From Cordia subcordata (Eukaryota > Streptophyta > Magnoliopsida > Boraginales > Cordiaceae): a stretch of DNA of 64,000 nucleotides. A program made the translations under genes and the position numbers. Under the pieces are notes generated by a model that searched no databases, was not told the origin of the DNA, and worked only from the letters and a program-made list of their open reading frames with translations. Location: NCBI GenBank assembly GCA_028554755.1, contig JAPTOF010000014.1, positions 9,796,001-9,860,000 of the forward strand, written 5' to 3'. Positions 47,466 through 59,217 of this stretch are shown here, piece after piece; positions within the stretch are counted from its first letter, which is position 1; the number at the start of each line of letters is the position of its first letter.

Positions 47466-47846
47466 CTTGTACATTAAAATTAGTAGATACATAAAAGATA
47501 AGTGAGGACTAAAATGATTATACAATCTAAAACTCTGGTATAAAAATATTTTATAGAATTAATAGAGACTATTATTGCCCTCACAACACCAACTGGCTTA
47601 ATGAATTGGTTGTTTTGGGAGACTCGAACAACAAAGTAACACATACGCTCCGACGAATTATTGTGTAGTTGACTTTAACCTTCTTCTCAAAAAGAAAAAG
47701 AAAGTAACATTGGATGCCCTCCTGTACCCTTCCCCCACATAAAGAAAAAGAAAAGAGAATATTTAATAAGCACTTATTAAGTAAATAAATTCTTCAGCGG
47801 AAGGAACTTAAATAGATGAAAAAGCAGTCTTCACGAAATTAATTGT

Positions 47847-47922
47847 GAGCGTCCCTTTCCCCGTTGGAGGAAATCTCAGGACACGAGCGTCCCTTTCCCC
47901 GTTGGAGGAAAGCTCGGGACAT
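47847..47922. repeat. 38-bp direct tandem duplication
   Basis: GAGCGTCCCTTTCCCCGTTG starts at 47847 and again at 47885, each followed by GAGGAAA and CTC(A/G)GGACA. It is more GC-rich than its surroundings. Confidence 0.9.
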
Positions 47923-49794
47923 TTGCACCCAAAAAGATTCTCCTACAAACCAAAATTTGGCAAACAGAACAAAAACATTACGTAACACCTCGATGTGACG
48001 TTATTCACTTTTTACCTCATATGTACCACCTGCGATACTGTTTATTTAATTGTTCTAGGTTAGAATATCTTTAATTATTTTAAACTTATCACTAATTCTT
48101 GTTAGACCAAGAAAAAAACTCTTTTAACAAAATAAATACTTTTCAAAATTCGAACTTAAATTTTTTTTGAGGAATAAGACCCGCTACAACTTCAACAAAT
48201 TAATTTATTTATTTCACAATAAATGAATCTCATGTACAAATCACACGCAAATAATGATGCGACTTATGGCAAACCCCAATTAAAGGCGTAAAAAGCAGTT
48301 GTCGTCTGAAGTGGGGTACGTTCCCGGGGCCATATCGAATTTGAACAGCAGCATATAAATCAGTGTTATTGATGGTTTTTTTTATCAGGTTGTGATTGAG
48401 AAGACACACGCACACAGAGTCAGCATAGGCCAATTAATGCATAGTGAAGGTTTTTAATTTGGTGCAGTGAAGAGTGGGGTTGAGGTGAGGCCACACGAGA
48501 GCGACGCCATCAATACCAGACAAACTTATCTCTTCCGTTGCCTCAACTCCGTCCACATTCAGTACGTTTTGATTCCCTTTGTTCTTTTAACAATGTAATT
48601 AGCCCTAGCTACTCCTATCACTATGTGATATATATGTCCCCTCTAGTTCTTTTTTTTTTTCCTTCTTTTTCTTTTAAGTGTTTTTTTTTTCTCCTGTTAA
48701 CTAGAATAAATGCAGGTACATATAGATGCATTTTGGAATTTGATGATGCCGCTCAAGAAATCAATCTTCTTACCTATCAAGGCTAGGGTTTTTGTGTTAG
48801 GTGAGAGTTGTTAGTTCGATTGTCTTCCATGAACAAATGAGAATTTTATTTCTTTACTCCGGTAACGAGGAAAATATAAGTTTAAATTTTGATAAGCGCA
48901 TTTGTTAGGAAAAATGCCCTTCACTGTTCCCAGCACACTAAGAATTAATTTTAAATCTAATGTAATTGTGGGATACACTAGTTTTAAAGCCCAAAAAAAA
49001 AAAAAATACTTGTAGTTATTCTTACCCTTGGGTATTGCTTTTTATACTTTTACTCCTACAAAGAAATATTTACTGAATGCCTTTTTGATTTTTATAACGT
49101 TTAAAATCAAATTTTATCAAATTCCTTACCAAGGTTCTATGGGTTATATCGTTAATTTTGTCATAGTATTTGTAATAAATAGTGGTTTATCACTACGTTG
49201 AGCTTTATTAATTCTTACAAAATACTTAAATCTGTAGTAATAGTAATAATAATAATAAATTCAAGTCATTAAATGAAACACAAATTTCATGAAGAAGTGA
49301 TGTGGGACAAGAGTTTTACAAACCTATTTACAGTTATTCTTTAGTCTACGTAAAATTTACACCACCAAGGTGTAAAAAGCCCAAGATTACCAATTAGAGT
49401 AAAATAGAGTAGAACCTAACTTCTAAGGCGTAATGTCTAATCTAAGATCGTGGTTCCGTCACTGAAACGGAGATCTGTTGTTGGTGGCGGTACTGGCGGT
49501 AGGGGTAATCAGATCACACTGTGGCAGCGTTCCGTGAGCAGAGAGAGGAATAGAAATTCTGCAGTGGTACTGAAGAGTATCCCACGTGTGATTGGACCAG
49601 GTCGGGGACCCCTTTGCAATTATTATATTGCGAGCATCAAATGATAACAAAAAAAACGTCTCGTCATTCCCCTCCTTTGTCCTTGATTTTTCCTCTCCTG
49701 TGCACCCACAATATTTCACGCTCAAGTGCATACTACTGCGCATCCTCATCCGATGCAGCCCCTTTTTTGCCCTTTCGGCAGCAATTTTGGATTT

Positions 49795-49817
49795 ATATAT
49801 ATATATATATATATATA
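49795..49817. repeat. (AT)n microsatellite
   Basis: About 11 AT units. Confidence 0.9.
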
Positions 49818-50193
49818 GTTTTGTTTAGGTTAATTGTGGCGTTTCAACAATTGAGCAGTACAGTTTTAGGTAAAAGTGATGTTCAATAAAAAATTTTGAT
49901 TGTTTGAATTTTGAATTTTCAGTTGTTTTAAAATAATATTGAACTTTCAAAAAGATAGAATAGTATTTTTCAAAAAAAATTGTAGAAAAACAAACATTGA
50001 CATATTATTTTTAAAAAAAAAAAGGTTTCTCAAAAGTTTTTGAAAAGCTCCAATTTAAAGCTTTTAGTTTTTCAGTTTTTTTAGTTTTGTCTTTTATATA
50101 AAAGCTCTTTTAAAATTAGGTCAAATAAGTTAACTTTAATTTTTAAACTCTCGTAAAGTGCATTTGAGTATCTTAAAGTTGAGCCAAACAAAT

Positions 50194-50209
50194 TCTCTCT
50201 CTCTCTCTC

Positions 50210-50250
<41 letters not shown>
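50194..50250. repeat. Compound (CT)n/(AT)n microsatellite
   Basis: About eight CT units, then about 19 AT units, followed by a short GT run. Confidence 0.92.
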
Positions 50251-50253
<3 letters not shown>

Positions 50254-50842
50254 TGTGTGTGTGTATGTCGTGATCGATTCTACCCCTGAAATAATATAGA
50301 ATTAAGTTAACTAACTCGAATATTGTATGCTACATTATATCTGAAATTCATTATTCATCAATTAATTATTGGGAGACTTTGTGTGAACACGCATCCTTGA
50401 TCTGGTTTGTGCTCAAAATTGAAGAAATAATTGAATAGTGAATCACATGGGGATAGGAAACGTGATTTCTGAGCAATCTAATATTATTATGTTAGGAAAC
50501 ATGAAATTGTATCACTAGAATAATTAATATTGTTGTGAGGTGGTTTTGCAATTCATAATTTTTCTAAAATTTTACCAAATATATGATTGTAAATAATTAA
50601 TTTCTATGTATGATGAACATGATATTTCATCAACTTATTTCTTCAGTTTCTCATTTTTCATGCTTTTTTGTATGTGCTAATTAATCACAGTACAACGGCG
50701 ACAAATCATAAGTAATTTAACTTATCGACCAAAAAGAAAAAGTAATTTAACATTTAATCAACAATCGCGTACATAATTAAGTAGCACTTCAAACGTGAGA
50801 CAATATACATATATAGCAAATTCAAATTGTTATCCAACGTGC

Positions 50843-50863
50843 TTTTCTTTTTCTTTCTTTCTT

Positions 50864-50894
<31 letters not shown>

Positions 50895-50900
50895 TTTTTT
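50843..50900. repeat. (TTTC)n/(CT)n/poly-T tract
   Basis: TTTC repeats pass into about 12 CT units and then a T run. Confidence 0.9.
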
Positions 50901-52854
50901 GAATTAAAGAAAAGACATGTATGTATTGTTCCGCAATGTCCAAGAGATAGAACTGCAGAAGAACATGAAAAGATGTTTGAATTTAATATGTAAGATCTGA
51001 ATTAGCCCTTCTGGTACAACATATTAATTGTTTGGCAAAAAAACAAGCAAACAGGGATTGTATTGGACTGTATACGAAATATGTGGTCCCTTAATTTACC
51101 CTAAAAGGTGAAACAAAAATTTATTTCTCAGTTCCTCTCCATTCAGATTTATTTTGGCACACTGGATCTGTATGGATCAAAGTGCATAATACCTCTCGTG
51201 ATACCACCACGTAATTTGATGTTCATTTCTCTAATAGAGCTCGTGATACCGTTATTTAGTTACCATCCCTTTAAAAGTAACACGTTATTTGATGTTAACT
51301 TTTCAAATAAAGGTCGGGAAGAAGGTGTGCAGCTAACAAGAGTGCATGTGAAGACAATACAATTGGGATCATATTCGATCGTGAAACTGTACCTTATACG
51401 AAAAGGATTTGGACCCTGTAAAGTACTTAAGTAGGGTTTAATGGAGGAGGCAATCCTCCTATTATTTCTTAAGAGAGTGACACATTATTACCACTTAAAA
51501 TTAATGATCATAGATACATGAAACGGCACATCATTGGTACTCACTTATGTTTAACGCGAACATAATGCAGTTTTACACATTTAAATATATATATATATAT
51601 ATGTACCTGCTCAAAATAAAAGATCATATATATTCCCACCAAATCAAAAATATTTCACACCAAAGTACTTTCTTTCTTTAGAAAGAATTAATTAAAAGAT
51701 CTATTTAGAAAATACATGAATGAAAATGATTTAAAAAGCCATTAACTTTCCGTTTTAGATTTTTAGTGATGAATAACAACAAACGTAGTTACCATATTGT
51801 GAACGAGCTTAAAAACGACTAATCGTATGAAAGCATTTGATTATCTGAAAAGTTAAAGCAACTGTACGCGAAACTATTTATTTTGAAGTGTAAAGTATAA
51901 CTCAAATTGATGAGTTTAGAAATTATTAATCATAACCAGAACAATTAATTTTATCTGAAAATTTATGAGGAACCGCACAGCTTCAGTTTATTTGAAAAAA
52001 AAAATTAAAAGTTTAAATTAAAAATCCACCTAAAAGATATAAAGAAATTGAGTAAACTGGGCAGCTAATCATTGTGTATTATATGGCATACGACTTTTTG
52101 GTTTTCAATAATTGACTTAGTACGCAGTTAACAATGTCAAAAATTTTATATATCAAATGCTAGTAATTTAAAAAAGTAAAACAGCATGAAATATATGTTA
52201 CTACCAGAAGAAAATAACTTGAGAACTTACAATTTTAGTTAGTCCTCTTTGAAATTGTTGCCTTGTTTGGGGTAAACAACAATAATTCAATGACAAAGCT
52301 AGCCTTGTGAATAAATAAGATGTATGTCGAAATATTTGAACAGAAATAATATTAATTTATTAAAAGTTATTACAGTGAAAATAACGAAGCATATTCATTA
52401 ACAAAGTGATTGATTTGCAAGGCAATTAACAATATTACATGAAAGCCACGTACGTAATGACACATAACAAAAAGTAGGCGCAGTGAGTTATGATCAGCAT
52501 AAAAAAAGAATTAAGTTCCTTTAGATTTAATGACTTAAGAGGAATAGTATTTGAGCTTAGCCCACTCACTTTCAAATAAATTTACCCTCAATTTTTTTAT
52601 TCTTGTTATTAACTGGAGAAATCTTTTTTTTATGGGGTATATAATTTTCTTTTAAAGTTTTGGACAATTGTAAACATTATAAAATATGTGTCATGTAATA
52701 TATGTGTGTGTACGTGTGTATATATTAACAAATTAATACCAAGTTTGGAGTTTCAATTTTTTTACATTGTAAGACTAAACCCTAATGGATACCACCTTCG
52801 TTTCTCGATCATATTAGGTTTGTTTTTAACATGGTATTTGGTTGGGTTTATTGT

Positions 52855-52958
52855 CAATGGCAGAGCCATGATTTTAACGTAACGGGAGTGACATATCAAA
52901 CTTTTTTACTCAAAAGAATCAATGAAGAAATTTGTAATAAAATATCATATACACAAAT

Positions 52959-52993
<35 letters not shown>

Positions 52994-53108
52994 AATTAGG
53001 AGGACGAATACACATAAACTTATTTTTTAGTAAATATATATAGAAATTTTTTGTTACTTTTTAGGCTGGGGGCCGGTTGCCCCTACTTGCCCTCTAGCTC
53101 CGCCATTG
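52855..53108. mobile_element. hAT-like MITE (254 bp)
   Basis: The left end CAATGGCAGAGCCATG and the reverse complement of the right end CAATGGCGGAGCTAGAGG match. They resemble the CAGGGGCGGAGCTAG termini of plant hAT elements. The 8-bp flanks TTTATTGT and CTTATTAT agree at six positions. A (TA)n tract at 52963-52990 lies inside. Confidence 0.6.
52963..52990. repeat. (AT)n microsatellite
   Basis: About 14 AT units, inside the hAT-like MITE. Confidence 0.9.
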
Positions 53109-53475
53109 CTTATTATGAATGCTTATAAACAATACCTTTTATGAAAAGTCGATGGAATTATTTTTTATACCCTTAATTTTGAATTTAATACTCTACCCAT
53201 TGTCATTCCTAACATATTTGATAACACTAGTATTGAATATGAAAATCCGTTTGCAAGGAATCCTGGTGGGATTTCAGTTTTGTAAAGTTTTGGTGAATTT
53301 TGAATTGTTTAATTAAATAAATCATTTGTTTATTCGTCCAAAAATAATAATAAAAGAAACACACAGAATGGTGGTTAAGCCAAATGCAAGTTGGAGAAGC
53401 TGTCCCACCATCTAACATCTGATGGGGCATCCTAAGTAGGAATAAAGTACATGCCGGAGTGTGTGTATATATATA

Positions 53476-53807
53476 CTAGTGTGACGCTTGTGCGATATAC
53501 AGAAAGTAATATATGTAATTAGATATATTTAAATTATAGAGTTTTTGTATCTTACTAAATGGTTATTGAAATAATTATATACTATGGAATTAATAAAATA
53601 ATAATGATATACATAAAGAAAGGGCATAATATTAATTAAATTAAAATGTTTAATATAAAAATAGAATTGAATAAATGATGAAAAATAAAAAATGACCTAA
53701 AAATGGGTATATATTTAATTAATAAGTAATTATGAAAAACTTGTCATATAGAGCACCACTTGGCAGCGTGAAATTACAGCTCATTTTGCTTTATTATATA
53801 GTAAAGA
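53476..53807 (-). mobile_element. Non-autonomous Helitron-like element (332 bp)
   Basis: On the minus strand it starts TCTTTACTATATAATAAAGC, a typical Helitron 5' end, after a host A, and ends GCGTCACACTAG before a host T. The TC start, CTAG (CTRR) end and A/T insertion site without duplication fit the Helitron rules. A 3'-terminal hairpin is not obvious. There is no Rep/helicase gene, so it depends on another copy. Confidence 0.6.
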
Positions 53808-53998
53808 TGGATAAAAGAAATAATACAAAGTAAAATAAAAAAAAGGTGAAAATGAACGAAAAATCACAAAAAATGGTCAAATAGAATTGGTAGTCGAGCA
53901 TTCGCGGTTGAGGTAAGTCGCATTTAACTTAAAGTTGCTATCGCCAAATGGCGTGGATTATGAGTAGCTAGGTTACATTTTTCATAACTAGAATATAA

Positions 53999-54343
53999 CT
54001 AGTGTGATGCACAAAAACAAATGACAATTTTGTATAAACTTTTATGATTTATTGGACCATACAGTATAAATATATTTTATATAATATTATTGTATATTGA
54101 TGAGCTTTCAATAACAATCATGCACGTGTTTTATGAGAGGTTTGGAATGATTTAATAGAATATTTAAATTAAAAAAATAGAATAAAGAAGGGATATATTT
54201 ATATTAGGAAATAATTTTAGATGGCCGATAGAAGGAATGAATTCAATATTTTTGGGGGCTCAGAAAAAGATTTATAAAATGATAACATGCGATATTGATA
54301 AGGAAAAAGGCATGTAATATATTTTATATAATATATATATAGA
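53999..54343 (-). mobile_element. Second Helitron-like element (345 bp, diverged)
   Basis: It has the same orientation and similar length to the first. The minus-strand 3' end is TGCATCACACTAG before a host T, and the 5' end TCTATATATATATTATATAAA follows a host A in degraded form. Interior similarity to the first element is weak. Confidence 0.4.
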
Positions 54344-54365
54344 TTTAGTTTAGCATGTTATCATC

Positions 54366-55335
54366 CAAGGGCGGAGCTAGAGGGGGACCGAGAAGGGCCC
54401 TGGCCTCCTAAGCTCCACAATAGTTTTTTTTTGCTGATATTTATGTATATGTACTATATTTAAAGAGATTTAAAAAAATTACTTTGATCCCCCCTAAATT
54501 TTTTGTTTACTTGTAAGATCTTGGGTTTTAAATTTAATACCTTAATGTCAAACAAAAAATTGCATTATGTTCAATTTATTTATTTTCTAGACATGATAGT
54601 TTTGCATATAAATTTTTCTTTATATTATTTTTGTTGTTAGTAGGTGAATATTTCACCAATATAATGACTAAGAGTAATTTATTTCAAATATTTGTCATTT
54701 TCTTTATTTTTTAGTATGAAGCTTTGAATTATTGTAGTGAGTTTTTAACTATTTAAATGATACTTAAGTTAACAAATTTTTGTAACAGATAGGTAATTTA
54801 ATTTGGCAAATAAAATTTTAAGAATGTTTAATTTATTGATCTTTTGATTAGGAAATTTTAGAAATTCTATATTGCATATCTTCTGGTTAGTTTGAAAGCA
54901 CTTCTTTTTGTGGAAAAATACCTTTTTTTAGTAAGTGGTTGGACTAGTTTTTTGAAAAGATAAAACTCTTTAAAAAATTTTTTTTTTCAGGCCCTATAAA
55001 AAATTATTTTTATAAGCCCATCCAAATGGACCCTTAGAACCTTTAGGAAAATTTTAAAGGATCGAACATGATATTATGTACTAGATCACCTAAACTTTTT
55101 AAAATGCTTTTTTATTAAAATAAAAATTATAACACTTTCATGTAAAAATAATAAATTATTTTTAAAAAAATGAATCCAACTTCATTAGTTTTATTAGTTA
55201 ACTTTCCTTCACATATCTTACATTTTTTTCACTAAATAATACTTGAATACTTTGCTATAACTAAAATGTGTAATATCATTGATATTTTGAACTAAATTTG
55301 GGCCCGCTAACCTTTAATTTCTAGTTTTGCCCCTG
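54366..55335. mobile_element. hAT-like non-autonomous element (about 970 bp)
   Basis: The left end CAAGGGCGGAGCTAGAGGGG and the reverse complement of the right end CAGGGGCAAAACTAG share the plant hAT terminal pattern. The interior is AT-rich and non-coding, and a partial copy of the 225-bp MITE family ends at 55033. No 8-bp duplication is evident (TTATCATC against TCGTCTTA). Confidence 0.5.
54890..55033. mobile_element. Partial Tourist-like MITE nested in the hAT-like element
   Basis: The right end CCATCCAAATGGACCC is followed by TTA, and a TTA also precedes 54890. It is only about 144 bp long, so the interior is deleted. Confidence 0.4.
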
Positions 55336-57360
55336 TCGTCTTAGTTTTTGGTTAAAACTTTACAATATCATCGTTATTGGTTAAACAATTCATCTTACAG
55401 GAAATCGAAAGCAACAATTAATATGCGCAAAAGAACGAAATTTTTAACACAAAATCTTCCACAACAATATGTGAGCCAAAAATGGTTTTGTATAATTAAT
55501 TCTTTTGTTGAACATTATGTGACTTCAGAAAATGATGGACGTGGTCCTAATTGGAGGGGTTCAATCAGCCGATGGCCAATCTTTTGGTAGTTACAATAGC
55601 AAGATAAAATATACGAATAGACAGCATATGTTGCATATAGAAAAAACGTAGAAAACGAGGGACAATAAGCACCCCCATACCTATTTTCCCTAAACAAAAT
55701 TATCAGATATCATCTTCACATTGTCACAGTCGTATAAATGGCATTATCTCGTCATTTTCCCCTTCAATTATATCCCAACTAGAGTATAACCTGTGAAATA
55801 TATAGGGGAAAGAATATTTTTAATATCCTTATTTATTAATCATAGTCAATTATATTTTATAGTATAAAATATAAATATATTTTTTAGTAAATTTTTTATA
55901 TTAATCATATTTTTAATGAGAGATTTATAATAATTGAATATAACATTTTAATTAGGAAAGTAAAGTCAAAACATACATGGACATTAGTAAAAAGGTGTGG
56001 ATATGTGACATTGATGGAAAAGATATATATTTTACTTTACAAATTAATAGACAGTACACAAGTCACCATTACTGCAAATAATTGGGAGAAAAAACCCAAT
56101 TGAATTGGAAGACTAGCACAACCTTCACGGAAAATATACATACATATATATAAAGAGAGAGAGAGAGACAAAGAGAGAGATAGAAGAACCTAACTTGATT
56201 TAGTGGTGGTGTTGTTGAAACGACGAAGGCTGATGTGTAGAAGACGCAGAGAATGGTTGAGAGAAAGAGACGCATGAGCTGTGAAAAACGTAAGAGTTAT
56301 TGAGAAAAATCTTACGTGAAAGGGTTTTGTAGGATGGGTTTTTTTATTTTTTTAATTTACTCAAAACATTTCCACGACGTTGGAGTGTTGGATTTCCACC
56401 TTGCACATGGGAATAATAGTGGGAAAAATTATGGGAATATTACATTTTCAGGACGCAATATATTGGTATTTGAAAATTATTGGGCTAGAAATTCAGTTAG
56501 TAATTTTTAGAATATAGAGAGAATAATGGTATTTATATTTTTGCATAATAGATATATATTGAAGGACGTTTATGGATATAAAGAAAAGTATAGACAGAAC
56601 AGTCGCATCAGAACTAGACTAGATTATTAACAGGGTGATATATACTACTTTATGCTAAGTACACTCTCAACACCTCCTATATTTTCTAAACCTCCCATCT
56701 GGCCACTTTCATAAACAACACCCAAATACCAATTCCTATGTTCTCAAGGGAAAACATTTATCTTTCGCCCCCAAATTTTTCCAACATAATGTCTTGGAAT
56801 TTTTTTCTAATTTGTGAACCAAACATAGTCACATTCCTGAACTAGAATAGAAGAGCTTGCCCCACCCATGAGTAAATATTTCATAGTAGCCTCGTTAAAC
56901 TGTACATCTTTCTTGGTATATCCAGATAATAGGTAGGAATATAAACTGAAACATTTTGGAGCTACAAAGATAGTTATTAAATAGTTAGCACCGCATAAAA
57001 ACATTCTTTCTACAGTAACTGTTAACACGAATAAGAGAAACTCTGTTATAGTCATTTTTATACATTTAATGTACTCTACGGATAGAGAAATATATAGAGT
57101 TGAACATAGTAATTCACTTTTAATTCGTGAACCAAACGTCCCCATATAATACATCACTTGTCGAATGTATCATTACAAAATGTTTATAATAGAAAAAAAA
57201 ATTGAAATTAATTTAAATATTCTTTTTTTCGAACGTATTCTTTTTGCATTTATGTATTAATGGCCCATATATAATTAGCTACCCCACTGCGCACTCACAT
57301 CTAAAGTGGGCATTATGTGGGCAAAATGCGCCTTATAAGTTGGTTGGGGGATGTTGTGTT

Positions 57361-57384
57361 GGGGGTGGGGGGGGGGGGAGGGGG
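57361..57384 (+). promoter_or_regulatory. Guanine tract upstream of MIR396 (possible G-quadruplex)
   Basis: Runs of 5, 12 and 5 guanines are separated by one T and one A. The tract ends 34 bp before the MIR396 TATA box. Such a tract can form a G-quadruplex on the plus strand and is exceptional in this AT-rich window. Confidence 0.5.
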
Positions 57385-57418
57385 AACCATACATACACCT
57401 CCTCCCTCTTCCCTTCTC

Positions 57419-57424
57419 TATAAA
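57419..57424 (+). promoter_or_regulatory. TATA box of MIR396
   Basis: CTCTATAAAGC lies about 150 bp before the hairpin, in a pyrimidine-rich leader. It predicts a transcription start near 57450. Confidence 0.6.
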
Positions 57425-57465
57425 GCTGGTTTCATAGATTAATTGTGTTTTTGCTAGTGTGGTCC

Positions 57466-57729
57466 ATGAGAATTTGTATCGGATTGATTCAATTTCACAC
57501 ACACATCTCTTTCGATAAGCACTTACTTATAATCTACTTTCTACCAACAACCTCATCTACAAACGTTGCAAGTCCTGTCATGCTTTTCCACAGCTTTCTT
57601 GAACTTCTCCAATGGAGTTTTGGTCTCTACGGATCGGCGAATTTGAAGTTCGAGAAAGCTGTGGGAAAACATGGCGATTTCGGACTTTTCGGTCAATGCC
57701 CATTCCTCCGTCTTCTCCTCCAGGCCTGA
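57466..57729 (+). CDS. ORF of 87 codons spanning the miR396 hairpin (uncertain)
   Basis: The first ATG after the predicted start opens a frame beginning 'MRICIGLIQFHTHISFDKHL'. It runs through both arms of the hairpin and ends just beyond it ('LLLQA' then TGA). The arms therefore read 'LFHSFLELL' and 'LKFEKAVGK'. It could be a micropeptide or readthrough ORF of the primary transcript, or simply a chance lack of stops in the conserved stem. There is no similarity to known proteins. Confidence 0.2.
   Translation: MRICIGLIQFHTHISFDKHLLIIYFLPTTSSTNVASPVMLFHSFLELLQWSFGLYGSANLKFEKAVGKHGDFGLFGQCPFLRLLLQA
57570..57687 (+). ncRNA. MIR396: MIR396 precursor hairpin
   Basis: Mature miR396 on the 5' arm is 57586-57606 and begins TTCCACAGCTTTCTTGAA, ending CTT as in the miR396b form. 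The star strand on the 3' arm is about 57648-57668 (GTTCGAGAAAGCTGTGGG then AAA). The arms pair almost completely around a loop of about 41 nt. The lower stem continues with AAGTCC (57570-57575) against GGACTT (57682-57687) and CATG against CATG. miR396 in plants represses GRF (growth-regulating factor) mRNAs and so limits cell proliferation in leaves and meristems. A TATA box and a G-rich tract lie upstream. Confidence 0.95.
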
Positions 57730-58375
57730 TGGCTTCGCGGGTCAGTGTCTTTTCATCTCCAGGCTACTAGATTTGGTATTTTACTAGCTAGCTACGGTAA
57801 ATTTCAGAATGCTTATTGGCACAACCAAATGGTGATAAGCACTTATTAGCATAAAACGCAGAATGTGCATTATCCTCGACCATTTCTGTTAGATTTACTA
57901 TTACATATGTTATTGCAGTAAAAAGGCTTATAATCAAAATAAGTGAGCAAGATTCACGCAAAGAGGGTAAAAAAGTGGGTGAAAATGTACAGTAGATTCC
58001 CTGGAAATTCCTCTTTTTATCGTAAATAATTGACTGTTCATCTTGTTTGCGTCTTGGCTTTTCTCGTCTCTGCTATCATACCATACATTTCTGTGAGGAA
58101 AGGGTTAAGTCTGTCTCAAGTCAAAATCAGTTTTCACCCCTCTCGTATCTCTTATTTTGCACATAACACAACAGGCACATACATACACCGAGTTATATAT
58201 ACGCATACATATACAAACACTCAGGCACAAACACACGGATACCATCAAATCTCAAAGGAGATTATACCACCGGACTGAAATCCACAAAATAAATGTACAT
58301 CAGTCATTCAATTTTTCATTCTCTATGCTGCACGTTCATCTCAACGGGTTCTCTATTTATATGATTTTAACCGTA

Positions 58376-58582
58376 GAACTCGAATGAATTGGCTTTTCTC
58401 AAAAACACATTTTTTAAAAAAAATTTTGAAAAAAATACTTTTTGAAAGTTAAAAATTTTGACTTGAGCTCTTTTCAAAGTTTTTTTTTTTTTCCCTAAAA
58501 CCTAATCCAAAAGCTTACTGCAAAAAGATGTATCTTTTTCAAAGGAAAAAAAAAAGTGATTTCCATGTGAAAAGGTCAGACC
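58376..58582. mobile_element. Tourist-like MITE, copy 6 (degraded)
   Basis: It begins GAACTCGAATGAATTGGC and ends AAAGGTCAGACC followed by TTA (58583-58585). The interior shows the same alternating T-rich and A-rich foldback blocks. The left target site is lost. Confidence 0.5.
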
Positions 58583-59194
58583 TTATAAGTATGTGTTTCA
58601 CGGAATAATTCAAGTAATTAAAATTACTACTCTCACGAGTAATGGCTTGAGTCTAAATTCCAAAAGGGCAAAGTTGGGTTGACCCTCTTTCTGTTGTGCA
58701 GTATAGATGTTGTGTGATGGATTTCTTTAACAATTTTTCTAAAACTTTAGAGCGAGCTTATTTTTCAATTTTCCCGCCTGCATCTTCCAGAAAATTTAAT
58801 TTCATTTGTCAAGAATTAACTAGAAAAAGAAAAGGAAAAAGAAAAATGGGCAAAATGCGGTTAAAAATCCTAAACGAACACTGGTATGCTAACTATAAAA
58901 TGATTTTCTGTTGCATGATTCTTTCTGATAAACGATGCCCGATGAGGCCCCGAACAAAATTGATTTACATAAGTTTAACAATTGGGCATGGCCTCTTTAC
59001 TAATAGCTTCCTTTAACGATTCAGAAACTGATCGATTTGCATTTTAAATAAAATCTTACTTATCAATTTCTGCGGTGGCTAGATGCATTATGGCTGCAGA
59101 GTTGTATTGAATCATTGAAGAAAGAAGGAGGCAGTTCACTCTGAATATTTCAGTTACTGCAAGCTGTATGTGTGGTTGCTTCGATGTCTCTGGG

Positions 59195-59217
59195 TATATA
59201 TATATATATATATATAT
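59195..59217. repeat. (TA)n microsatellite
   Basis: About 11 TA units. Confidence 0.88.

Larger units (their letters stand above)
45054..57360. other. 12-kb gene-poor, transposon-rich region
   Basis: No protein gene is supported. It holds the calmodulin-like promoter, a MITE, two small tandem duplications, a second end of the unclassified element, many microsatellites, and the hAT/Helitron cluster at 52855-55335, each listed separately. Frames such as 45980-46210, 49459-49749, 51108-51434 and 56807-57157 show no known domain. The last kilobase before 57361 shows nothing beyond AT-rich sequence. Confidence 0.6.

Noticed and set aside
48290..48380. Possible miR166-like hairpin near GGGGTACGTTCCCGGGG
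   Set aside because: No match to the conserved miR166 or star sequence, and no extended stem.
54358..55343. 8-bp target duplication for the larger hAT-like element
   Set aside because: The flanks TTATCATC and TCGTCTTA do not match, so only the terminal similarity supports the call.
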